This document shows positions 11,476-22,867 of a DNA stretch of 64,000 nt, in pieces; positions within the stretch are counted from its first letter, which is position 1, and every line of letters begins with the position of its first letter. The position numbers and the translations under genes were made by a program. The notes beneath the pieces were generated by a model. That model worked only from the letters and a program-made list of their open reading frames with translations. It searched no databases and had not been told where the DNA came from. Source of the DNA: Eutypella sp. D-1 (taxonomy: Eukaryota > Ascomycota > Sordariomycetes > Xylariales > Diatrypaceae); assembly GCA_023313575.1 (NCBI GenBank), contig JAJTTP010000011.1, positions 1,178,001 through 1,242,000 of the forward strand, written 5' to 3'.

Positions 11476-14400
11476 TCATGCCTCTGGTTCCTCTGTATTT
11501 ACCGTTGGCACGGCCTTTTCTCTCGCGGCCTCCAACATATCGTCAAGCTCAGCACTGAAATCCAGGGTGCTTTGCAAGAGCATGGGTTGTCTCGTCGGGC
11601 GCCCATGCCAAGTCATATATTTGACCTTGTTACTGGCTACGTCCGGGCATGATGTATGGTCAACCTTTTGCGAACTCGACCGCTTCACGACCACAGTTTT
11701 GGAGCTCTTGAGCGAATTATTTTCGTCGAGCATATGATTCTGTACACGATCGTCGTACGCCACATGTGAAGGAAGCACCTCAAAGCTTTGACTTGCGCTA
11801 TTCGTGATGGGTCCGGGGGGCGGAGAGAGAGGTACATCGTATTCCTCAGTTTTCGTGCCATCAGCCCCATATCGTATCTCGTGGACGTCATGTGCGAGGC
11901 GTACATCAAGCGAGGGGTTGGCCATGCTAATACTGGGTTTCCTAGGCTTATTTTCGGAGTGGGCGGATCCGTGTTTCATGGTTTCAATCTGGTCTTCCAA
12001 TGCCTCCAAGTCTCTATAGCCACCTTGCCCTGGTAGCAGTTCTAGCTCTGGATATTCTAGGAATCCTTCTGCAGCTCCATAGCTGGTCTTTCTCATCACT
12101 TGCCTCTCTCTGATGGGATTGATCTTCGCCCAGCCCTGTTTCATTGCTTTTCCAATCGAGTCGGAAAGTGATCTTTGTGTCGACCTGAGGCTGTTCTTTG
12201 GTTGCATGGTAGTTCGCTCTGAGGGGACCACCGTATCACCCGTGTCTGAATTGGTATGAGGCGCAAAGTCACGAGTTATCACAAGATCTTCTTCTCCTGC
12301 GGGACCAACTCTTTCGTTCCGTGTATGGGAAGGCCATTTTGCCCAGGAGTCCGGGGGCATAGAGAAATTACGAGGGCCTCTTCGCACAGGGCCAATGCTT
12401 GGACTCCGTTGGAACTGCAGACTAGGAGTACTCAGATGGCGTGACCAGGTCCTGAGGAGCTGAATTGATATATCAGATGGTTGTGACTCATGTTGGACGC
12501 TTATTGGAGGTCTTAGGGACGAGCCTGTGACAGACATCGGCGAGTGTGGGCGTGACGGTGTATCATGATCATCAACCTTCTCAGGTGCGATGTCTTCATG
12601 AACGTTCCCCGCACACTCGGACTTCCTCGTGGCGGCGTCCTCTTTGCCCTTCCCAGTACCATGCATGTCGTGCAGATACGCATGCAGTTTCGATGTCAGT
12701 GTTTCTGGCCTGAGAGATCGACGGTTTTGGGCCTCGGCTCTGATGGCTCTTTTCCATATACCTGTTGCACTTTCCTCCAGATGAGGCTTCTAGCCTTCAT
12801 CAAGGGAAACAGATGACTGTGTCGCATCAACACGCGATCCATTTACCGTTCCCTGCGGTTGGCTAGACAAAGAATCTTGGAGTACTCCACCCTCGGACCT
12901 AACCCTTCTCGAAGGTTCATTCTCTTGCCCATTCCTTCCCTTCACCATTGGGTGCAGGCGTAGTTTATGGAACAAAGGTCGTCTTGCACCTGCCGGAATT
13001 TGTGGTTCATCAAATTCTTCGCGAAATCTGCTGATTGCTGGGAGGTTGCGGTCCTGCCGACGGTCGAACTTTCCAAAGCGCTGCTCAATTGATATCAATT
13101 CAGTCTCTCGATGTCTGAAACTTGCAGTATCTGAAGCAACCAAAGAATCTGCATCCGGCGTTATGAGCTGTACCGGGTAAGTTGCAGATGGTGTGCCGTG
13201 GCCGATCAAATCTCTATTATGTGCTGGTTTGTAACTAGCACCAGACTCGTCGGTCTCTGTCTTCCTCTTGTTCGATGTGGTAGACCCTGTGCGCTACCGT
13301 TAGATAAGATGATAATTTCAACGGCAGGGATCAGAACTTACGATGAAGGAGTGGGGTGTGTGTCCAAGACGAGCCCTTCGAACCCCCAAGGAGCTCTTTC
13401 AAACCCAGACGTGAGTTCTTCCGGCTTGGTTGGACACTGCTGGGTTTCGTCTTGTACTCCGGCGATGTATGGTCCGAAGACAACTCCTCCTGGGGAACCT
13501 GGGGAGTGGAAAGCATTTGCTCTGAATTGATCTCTTGGCCTGGCTGTTCTGTCAAGGCAACATTCAAGTCGTTGGTATTCAACTCATGGGAGGGCTTTGC
13601 GGTATCGACACTGGGTTCTAGGGTCAGAGGCAGATTTCTGGGCAGGCTGTTGCGAGCGTCTTCTTTGTGGCATTCTTCCAGTTCTTGCTTTCTAGTACTG
13701 TGTTCCATGAGATTGTCACCACTTGTTCCTTCAGTTTCTTTTGTACAGCTCTCGGGCATGTCCACAAGGGACATAGCTCTACTACGGTGGTTGGCATCGT
13801 CTAAGCTCGGATGTACGTCTTGACTCCTTAACCACATCTCAAGTGAGCCTTCGTGGAGAGTCGCGACATATACTTGTTCATCCTCGTCTTCTGCATCGAA
13901 GTGTCGCCCTTCCTCGGCGGTGGATCGCTGTGCGTTCAGACTAGTTATGTCATCCAAGGAGCTTGCTGGCGGATGCGACTCTTGGGACTTTCTGTCATCG
14001 TTCTTTATAGAGGTCTTGTCCATAGAGGCACCGCCAGCATCATCATCAGGATTGATCGACTCCAAAGACTGCCTAGTGGACCCTCCATCAATTCCTAGCA
14101 TGCTTGTTAATTGTTCGGCGCTGTAATCCAGGTGCCATGAATGTGTCGAGGATGAATTCCGCGAACTTGACACTTTAAATGGGACGAGCTGAGGGGATGC
14201 TGGCATTCGAGATAAGGAACCCCCGGTCACTACCATGGGTTCTTCAGTGTCCACTGTATCCACCGAATGGTGTGTAGACGCTGGAATGCTGCTTTGGAGA
14301 TTAGGGGTGGACAGCTGGGTATTTACTGGGATAGAGAGGGAGGTGTCCTCTGAAGGGCTACACTTCAAGCCATTGGATTTGATCTCCTTCATCTCCTCAA

Positions 14401-14986
14401 CTGAAAACTCGATAGTGTCACGTACGGCTCTTCTAGGGAGTTCGGACTGGGTTGCTTGTTCGTGTTCATGTAGGTCAGAATGATCCACCGGGGTAGTGCC
14501 ATCATTGCTCTCAGCCTCACTTCTCAGCTCATCCCGAATACGTTTGTGCATCAGACGCTTAAGTTCAGCCCGTCTTGCAAGATCCTCTTGGCTGTTCCTA
14601 ACAACCGTGGGCTGTGAGTGGCCCTTGATGTCGAGTACTCGTGATAGCCCCTGGATAAACTTGGTCTTGATCACTTCAAAGACGCTGACTTGGTGTCTCC
14701 GTGGGGTTCGAGGATTGGTATCTTCATCGTCCGTGTCTTCCGTGTCTTCAATATTCAGAGCAGTAGGATCAACTGCAGCTTGTCTTGTTGGACTGCTTAG
14801 TCGAGACGGGGCCTGAGCGGTGAGCACAGGCTGCAATGGGACTTTCTGGGTCTTCGATTCAGGCCCAGGCCATATTTCAAGCTTCATTGGAGAGGTCCCA
14901 CTCGATGGATTCGTAGAGTCTTTGTCGACTCCCCGGCAGGCCGTCTTATCATTGCGACAACAAGAGAAGATGGTCATCTTGTTCAT
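11476..14986 (-). CDS. Large Ser-rich protein of unknown function (1132 aa)
   Basis: Three exons (14986-13342, 13286-12847, 12789-11476) total 3399 nt, exactly 1133 codons. The frame extends above 14986, but the first ATG there is the MNKM codon, chosen as start. The introns are 55 and 57 nt. The second is in frame and its last three bases are the TAG that otherwise interrupts the frame. The protein is hydrophilic, rich in Ser, Glu and Pro and probably mostly disordered. A CC pair near the N-terminus could be lipidated. Acidic clusters such as EDTEDTDDED follow, and near residue 940 there is a more ordered block with YPELELLPGQGG and a short helical stretch DLEALEDQIETM. This resembles conserved fungal-only proteins without assigned function. 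It is divergent from the methionine synthase gene across 3.1 kb. Confidence 0.7.
12790..12846 (-). other. 57-nt intron whose acceptor is the only stop codon in frame
   Basis: Between exons 2 and 3 of the Ser-rich gene. The donor is GTAAAT and the end is GGCTAG. The length is 19 codons. Splicing joins QGT to KPHLEESATG without changing frame. If retained, translation would stop at the terminal TAG and remove 437 C-terminal residues. Confidence 0.6.
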
Positions 14987-17749
14987 ACGCTCTGTTAGGC
15001 GTAGCGAGATTGAGCGAATGCGAGCTATGTTAAACGCAAGCAAGTTATAAGGAAGGAAAACAGAGATAGCGATAGCCCAGCACTATCCTGCTTAATCTCC
15101 TTTGCTAGCTTTGAGGACGAAGCGAGAATGCTCTTCTTGGAAAGATGAAACGAGGAGGGACACAAGACAATCCATTACCAGATCGGTCCACAGGTTCGGA
15201 ATGTAGGGAAGCGCCTGTTGGCTAAGTACCAGTTCCTGAGGGAAGTTCCATACCATCGTGAGTTCCGGGAAGTAGCGAGCCTCAGAATACATAAGAGTGG
15301 CAACTCCTCTATTCTCTACATACTGATACAATGGACATGTCGGGTGGGTAGGAAAGTACTTACCACTCACTAAGAACCTGATATTTCACATTAACACGTC
15401 CTGCCTATCTTCCTTACCGACATACATACCTGCCTACCTATCTTCCTAGGTAGATACCTAGGTGGTAAGAACTACCTATAATCATTATGATGAAGTGAGC
15501 GCTCCTTCCTTCCTTTCCCTAATATATGTGGTACGGCTTTCCCCGTAAGACCGAAGCCCACTTCTCCCACCCTCTCTCTAATTACCTGGATCGCACTGCG
15601 TAAAACACCTGTTTCAATATCCTATATTAGGCCCCCCCAAGGTTGCACTGCCCAGGTAACCTCGCAAAACGTTTGTGAGCTCATTCTTACCTACAATCGC
15701 GTCTCTTCTAGTTGGCCGGTTCTTGCTGGTCTAGGCCGGGGATGGCGCTATAACTCTCTAGGTCCTAGCCCATTTGCCCATGTCGATGCCTTCATACATC
15801 GATGGATAGCGCGATAGCCATAAAAGAGGAAATACGTACCTACCTACGTAAGCAGGTAATTATGGTAGAAGCCACTATTGTAGAGTCCAAGTTAGATATT
15901 GAACATTTGTCTCAACATCCATAAATTGAACTCTGATACTCAGTTACTGTTCGTGGTTTCTCTTCAAGTCAATAGACGTCACCATCCAATTGGAACCAGC
16001 CGTTCGCACTTGGCGTCTAGGCTCATGTTCTTTTAAGTTAGGGAGGGATGGTATGGTGGTATTCACGGACGGGACCTTGGAATACTTGAGAAAGAGCCGT
16101 CGCTTTCTTACGATTCACAGTGACCAGGTATATGAGTAAACGTCTTCCTTCACTGAAGACGCCTGCAACGACTATTGGTCAAACCTGTAGTGAGATAATG
16201 TAACCTCAAACCCCGCCCGATACCCCGCCCAGCCACATATCAGCATATGCAAGCATTACTAGGTAGGTATATTGCTATAAAGTACAGTGAGGGTCAGGTA
16301 GCAGAGCAAGCCTCCTTTCGAGGGTCTCACTTTGAAGTCAAATGGCTACCTATCTCCAGGGCCATGTCATATCATACGCTCAGAAAACATCGCGGATAGT
16401 CAACATCTTGACCTTAAGTCGTCAAGGAAGTCGTTAAGAGTTCACTTGACGACGGAGCTAGCATCTACTCTAGTTAGTCAAACTAGTGCTCTTTGCTAGA
16501 GCGCCCAGATCCTCCAGGGTTAGAAGAACTATTAGTCCAAACGGTGTGCTTTAAGGGTAACGGGCCTAACGGCAGGCCGATAGTCAAGATTTCACATGCC
16601 CACCGTTGATCCGATATACATGCCTGGGGATAGGGATGGGGATGACAGGTTACGACCGCGATATGATGCCATCTACTCCGTATGGATGTTCTCAGAAATT
16701 GGGAGTGGAGTGTTCGTGTAAAACTACTTGGTATGATTGGGCTTTGGAGGAGGTGTAATCCGTATGCGCGATAACATGGAAGGATTTGACCAATTCTGGT
16801 TGTACATACATAGATCCTTACACATGGCAACACCCCGCTACCGGAACCCTGAAAATTTATGTTAACAACCTAATGCACCAAAATGAGCACTATGGCGGCT
16901 GGGAGGTCCACTTCAGGCCTGCTTGACGGCTACAATCGCCCCCGCCCGCACACCAATACCAGCCAACCAGCTATTCAGGCCTATGAGAACCCCGCCTTTC
17001 ACTAGAGGTACCAGAACAGCTTCAGGTTAGGTAATATGTACTGCATATAAGAAATTGAATTCTACCCCTCACTCAGCCCCTCCGAAGCACGCAAATGGGC
17101 AAGAACAGCCCGAGAACAACTTCAGTAGCTGTTATGAGACGCTTCCAGAATATCTCAGGATGTACCTACATGTACGTAAGTATACCTAGGTAGTCCTCGG
17201 GCAAATTCAAGTACATACCTAGTATGCACCAATACGAGTAGCCCAAGAACGGATAGACGGGTTACTTACGGGGTATCCGGAAACTTTTCGGACCCTTCCA
17301 CCTCCCGGGACCCTTACCTCTCCGAGATTTTGCGTCAAAGCTTCCAAGCTTGCCAATCATTTAACGAAATTTAGACCTGATCTGAGTTGATCAACCCCTC
17401 ATTTCCTACATACGTGATTGCTCCGTATCTGGTATGTAGTGTAGTGACTTATGCATGTATTGTTACTCACCGCTACCCCTATAGATACATATTAAAGTAC
17501 TTTTAGATAGCAACCTCAGCTATCTGAGGGGTAGGTAGCCTTCTAATAGTGGAGGACAGCTTCCAAGCCTTGCAAGCTTCTATAGATACTTCGGATATAT
17601 ACCTAGTAGATATCGTATAAATACATACATATTTATACATAACGGTTAGAGCCGAGCTTAAGGGTTACTTCCAGGTCACTACTATGTACTGGTTGGAGAG
17701 CTAGCTTAGCTACTCGGACAAGTCTAAACCTTTATCTCTCCCAATAAAA

Positions 17750-17830
17750 ATTTCTTCATCCTCTCTTACACTTCTCCTCTTTCATTACTTCTTCCTTTTC
17801 TCTCCTCATCCCTTCTTCATCCCCCCTTCA
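17750..17830 (+). promoter_or_regulatory. Pyrimidine-rich promoter/leader tract of methionine synthase
   Basis: About 80 bp of almost unbroken C and T, 235 to 315 bp before the start codon. CT tracts just upstream of transcription starts are typical of strongly expressed housekeeping genes in filamentous fungi. Confidence 0.5.
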
Positions 17831-17922
17831 CCACCACCACCCTGACTGTTGTACTACACCAACGTGTTCGTCATTCTCTCAACTTTGAAAAGGGGGTTTG
17901 GAAACAGCAGTTCTTCATCTCT

Positions 17923-18018
17923 GTGAGTGCTCACTCTGTCTAACAATTATCTCTACCATATAGGTAGATGTCTTTAGCCATTGTTACATGACTAACCAAG
18001 ATACCATGACCATAACAG
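17923..18018 (+). other. Likely 5'UTR intron of methionine synthase
   Basis: GTGAGT donor, ACTAACC branch motif, ATAACAG end, 96 nt. It contains three ATGs (17968, 17988 and 18006) that would otherwise precede the start codon. A split into two introns at the internal TATAG/GTAGAT (17963/17964) is also possible. Confidence 0.45.
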
Positions 18019-18064
18019 AAACCAAATATTGTTTCCCCGTTACATATCTCGATTCACAGTCAGG

Positions 18065-20517
18065 ATGGTTCAATCCGCCGTCTTGGGTTTCCCCCGCATG
18101 GGTGTAAACCGTGACTTGAAGAAAGCCACTGAAGCGTGTAAGTGCTTACTCCGGTCCAACTCGAATGCCTAGATTCGTCACGACTGATCTGGACTGACAT
18201 GAGACTGAAGACTGGGCTGGCAACCTCCCTCAGGCCGACCTTCTGGCTGAGGCTAAACGTCTTCGACTTGCCCACTGGAAGATCCAGAAAGATGCCGGCG
18301 TTGACATCATCCCCAGCAACGACTTTGCCCTTTACGACCAGGTGCTTCATCACATCCAGGACTTCGGTGTAAGTTGTTGCATCCTGATCATAGCTCATAC
18401 CGCAATGGTGAACAGTATTAAAGCTGACATTGCACTTTCTCGTAAAGGCTGCCCCTGAGAGGTACACCAATGCCGGTCTTGACCCTATCGATGAGTACTT
18501 CGCCATGGGTCGTGGCCACCAGAAGGGCGGCGTCGACGTTCCCAGCTTAGAAATGGTTAAGTGGTTTGACTCGAACTACCACTACGTCAAGCCTACTCTA
18601 CAGGACAATCAAACTTTCAAGCTTGCTGCCAACCCCAAGGCAGTTGCTGACTTCGTTGAGGCCAAGGAGGCTGGCATCACCACTCGGCCTGTTCTCGTTG
18701 GCCCCGTCACTTTCCTTACCCTTGGTAAGGCCGACCGTGGTCAGAGCGTCGATCCCATTGACCTGCTAGAGAAACTCCTGCCGGTCTATGAAGAGCTCCT
18801 TACCAAGCTGAAGGAAGCTGGTGCCGAGACGGTTCAGATTGATGAGCCCGTACTTGTCTTCGATCTTCCCTCCAAGAGCAAGGCTGCCTTCAAGCCTACC
18901 TATGAGAAGTTCGCTAGCCTTGGCGACAAGATCCCCAAGCTCGTCTTCACCACCTACTTCGGTGACATTGTCCATAACCTTGATGCCCTGCCCAAGGACA
19001 TCTACGCTGTTCACGTCGACCTTGTCCGCAACCCCGAGCAACTGGAGCCCGTAATCGGTGCCCTTGGCCCCCAGACTATTCTCTCAGCTGGTGTTGTCGA
19101 TGGCCGTAATATTTGGAAGACCAACTTCAAGCGTGCCATCGAGACCGTCGAGAGTGCAGTCCAGAAGCTCAGCAAGGACCGTGTCATTGTTGCTACCTCC
19201 TCGTCCCTCCTCCACACTCCCCACACTCTCGCCAGTGAGAAGAAGCTGGATCCCGAGATTGCTGATTGGTTCTCCTTCGCCACTGAGAAGGCCACTGAGA
19301 TCGCCATCATTGCCAAGGCTGTCACTGAGGGACCGGCCTCGGTTCGGGAAGCTCTTGAGGCCAATGCCAAATCCATGAACGCCCGTGCTACTTCGAGCCG
19401 GACCAACAACCCCCAGGTCAAGGACAGACAATCCAAGATTGTCCCTGCCGATTACAACCGAAAGTCGGAATTCCCTGCCAGAATTTCCCAACAGCAGAAG
19501 AAGCTTAACCTGCCCCTATTCCCCACTACCACGATTGGCTCCTTCCCCCAAACCAAGGAAATCCGTGTCCAGCGAGCCAAGTTCACGAAGGGCGAAATCA
19601 CCCTAGCCCAGTATGACAAGTTCATCGAGCAGGAGATCGAAATGAACGTCAAGATCCAGGAGGAGCTTGACCTTGATGTCTTTGTACACGGTGAGCCGGA
19701 GCGAAACGATATGGTCCAGTACTTTGGTGAGCGCCTAGACGGCTATGCTTTCACCACGCATGCGTGGGTCCAGAGCTACGGCTCCCGCTGCGTCCGACCC
19801 CCTATTATCGTCGGTGATCTATCTCGCCCGGCCCCCATGACTGTGAAGGAGTCCAAGTACGCCGTCTCGATTTCGAAGAAGCCCATGAAGGGCATGCTGA
19901 CGGGCCCTGTCACTTGCCTCCGGTGGTCGTTCCCTCGTGACGATGTCCACCAGTCGGTGCAGGCGGAGCAGCTTGCTCTGGCTCTCCGGGATGAGGTTGT
20001 GGACCTGGAGAAGGCCGGCGTTGACGTCATCCAGGTCGATGAGCCTGCTCTCCGTGAAGGTCTTCCTCTCCGGTCCGGCAAGGAGCGTGAAGCCTACCTC
20101 GACTGGGCCGTCAAGGCCTTCAGACTTGCCACCGTCGGCGTTGAGGACTCGACTCAGATTCACTCGCATTTCTGCTATTCAGAGTTCCAGGATTTCTTCC
20201 ACGCCATCGCGGCTCTCGATGCCGACGTACTGTCCATCGAGAACAGCAAGTCGGATGCCAAGCTGCTGAGCGTGTTCGTCGACTCAGCCTACCCGCGCCA
20301 CATCGGCCCCGGTGTCTACGACATCCACTCGCCGCGTGTGCCCAGTGAGCAGGAGATCAAGGACCGCATCCAGGAGATGCTGCAGTATCTGAAGCCGGAG
20401 CAGCTTTGGATCGACCCCGACTGTGGTCTCAAGACCCGTCAGTGGAAGGAGACCAAGGAGGCGCTGGTGAACATGGTCAACGCCGCCAAGTTCTTCCGCG
20501 CGAAGTACACCAAGTAA
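18065..20517 (+). CDS. met6: Cobalamin-independent methionine synthase
   Basis: The enzyme (5-methyltetrahydropteroyltriglutamate-homocysteine methyltransferase) makes methionine from homocysteine in the cytosol and needs zinc but not vitamin B12. Exons 18065-18137, 18211-18368 and 18448-20517 total 2301 nt and give 766 residues, the normal length. The N-terminus VLGFPRMGVNRDLKKATE and the N-terminal barrel come first. The catalytic C-terminal half has TTIGSFPQT, VHGEPERNDMVQYFGE and GPVTCLRWSFPRDD. The zinc ligands fit His651 and Cys653 in HSHFCYSEF and Cys736 in DPDCGLKTR. Codon use is strongly biased to C-ending codons, as expected for an abundant protein. A CT-rich leader and a probable leader intron lie upstream. 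Confidence 0.97.
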
Positions 20518-22833
20518 ACCCTTGCCAACCCATCTCCATAATCAATCAGGGGGATGATTGGTGGCATGGAGGGTTGAAGGTATGATGTGATCTCGTCAGG
20601 TTTTGTGTTTTATTTGTATCGATTGGATTCACCCCCGGCAGGGGTGTTTGCACATTTTCGATTTCAACATCGGCGTTTCAAAGGTCTGCATATTCAAGAA
20701 AAAAAGAAAGTATTCAACGGAAAGGGAAGATAGGTCAACGGGATTCGGGAGCATTCAACATTTGATGAGCGAGCATATACAAACAACGGGCATGATACCA
20801 GAAAAGCGGTCCCTCAACGGGAACCCAGGATACAGGGGAGCGGAAAAAGCAAACGGCGTTTTAACAGGCAATTTGGCTTCTTCCATTGGAGGGTACGAGT
20901 TGATGAGGTGTGGTGGGTGTGTAAATATGTACGAGCAGTTAGCTAGTTACCACAGCCCGTTTCAACTGGGCATGGAATGGAGTCGAGAGGAGTAGAGGAT
21001 GATGAATAATGAGATGGCTTCAAGATTATGACAACAACAAGTAACGCTCTAATCACTATTGAGTGATTGACGTGCGCGCATGCATGGTATCGTGATTCAC
21101 GGCTGTGCCGTTCTTGTTATTGAGTTACATTACATCGCAGTTAGTAAGAAGTCCTCTGGCTCTTCATTCAACACCCAACCTTGATGCCCGGCTGGCCGGG
21201 AACCGAGATGTAGGCGGGGTGGGAGGAGGGCAAGGCATCGTCATCTGTCTGGCTACTGGTTCTGGCTTGGCCACCCGTTGGCGGTCTGTGCTGTATGCGA
21301 CGGGCTCGGGGAAGCGGCGTCGCAGATATATAATAGTATCAATTAATTTAATAACCGCGACTCAAAGCATCGCAGCGATTCCCTGGTCAATTCTACTAGG
21401 TAAGTATCCAAGTTAATTCCGCATCATCAGATGGAACAGCCGGCAAAGTGCTGTCTGCGTTTGCTTCTGGCGATGGTGCCGGCTTGGGTTCTCTAATATG
21501 TTTATGTATTATTGCCTGCTAACCACTTACATATATAGTAGGCATAGCTAAAGCCTGGACTTGGGCGATAGTGGTTTTGCTAGAAGCGAGCTATTACGGT
21601 AATAACAGAATGGGAGGCGATAGGACAGGGACATGGTGCGGTGGAACGCGCTGGATTGGGTCGAGGAGTTCCGCACCCGCGCCCGCGCCCGCGCGACCGG
21701 TAGTAAAAACACCAGTCACTTGTTCATTCGTTCTCCTGCACGATTGCATCCAGGGCTCAGATTAACCAGGCATTAACCTTAATTAATTAACTCTCAAGTG
21801 CTCTAGACTACTAAATATGTATATGTATAGTGATATGTCAACTAGTTAAGCATGGAGTAAATCCGCCAGAGAATGGTCGCATGATAGGGCTTGAGATGAT
21901 GCGATAAGTCGATATCTGAAACTCATCCAACGTTTCTTTTTTCTTTTGTTTCTTCTTTACTTTAGTTTGCTATCATTAGCAGTTTCGATCCACCTCGACT
22001 GATGCGATCTTCGGGCTTGACAGGCACCACTATGTATGTAGATCTCTTCATAGTATCTAATATTATCTAAGGGACAAATCGAGTCTAGACGAATAATCTC
22101 CCCAGTATCGGACGAACCCGTGTGTGTGTTTTGCCCGATACTTAATAGTGGATAGTGAACATACAGTACTCTCTGCGTATCGTATAGCGCAGCGCTATAA
22201 TAAGTAAATAAACGGGCAGGGGGAAACAACAAATACGGCTGTGATCGTCAAGCTCTCCATTGTTGTCTTGAATCTGGTTTTTTCTCCTTGGGGAAGTTGG
22301 AACATCTTTGAAGTTTATTAGGCGGGGGAGATTCAGAGGGCTAGAGGCTAGACGACTTAGACCAGGGCCATCCATAGCCGTTATGGTATAGCCCTGCCTG
22401 CCCAGATGGTCGCCTATATTATAGGTGGGCCCTGTAATTTTAATTTTTAACCTTGAGACGGATCCATGATGGATTCTTCCTCTTTGTCTGCGGATTTGCA
22501 CAGGGGGGAGGGTGGATTCCTTGGAGGCTTTTTTTTTTTTCTTTCTTTCTTTTCGTTTTTACAACTATGTACACGCATCATCGGAACGCTCTTGCTAGGT
22601 CCCTTCCAACCAACACCCTACCCTTCCAGCCTGCTAAAGAAGGACAGGAAAAGGAGGAATGGTAGGAACTAGAAGGTTCTAAACGATGGATGGTCGCCCT
22701 TCCTGCCCTTCCCCCTGAGTTCGAGTAACACAACAGATTAGACGATAGCCTTGATTTTCCTTAGTTTTCTGTGTTTCGTTCTATTCGCATCATTGACGAT
22801 GCGTCGTGGAGTTGTACACCTGGTATGTATATG

Positions 22834-22867
<34 letters not shown>

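Larger units (their letters stand above)
14987..18064. other. Divergent intergenic region between Ser-rich gene and methionine synthase
   Basis: 3.1 kb without a supported gene. It contains several copies of the palindromic motif CCTAGG within TACCTAGGTAG-like contexts (near 15440-15470 and 17188) and related TACCTACC/TAGGTAGG strings, and a bZIP-type ATGATGCCAT (16663-16672). The end nearest the methionine synthase gene is pyrimidine-rich. Confidence 0.5.
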
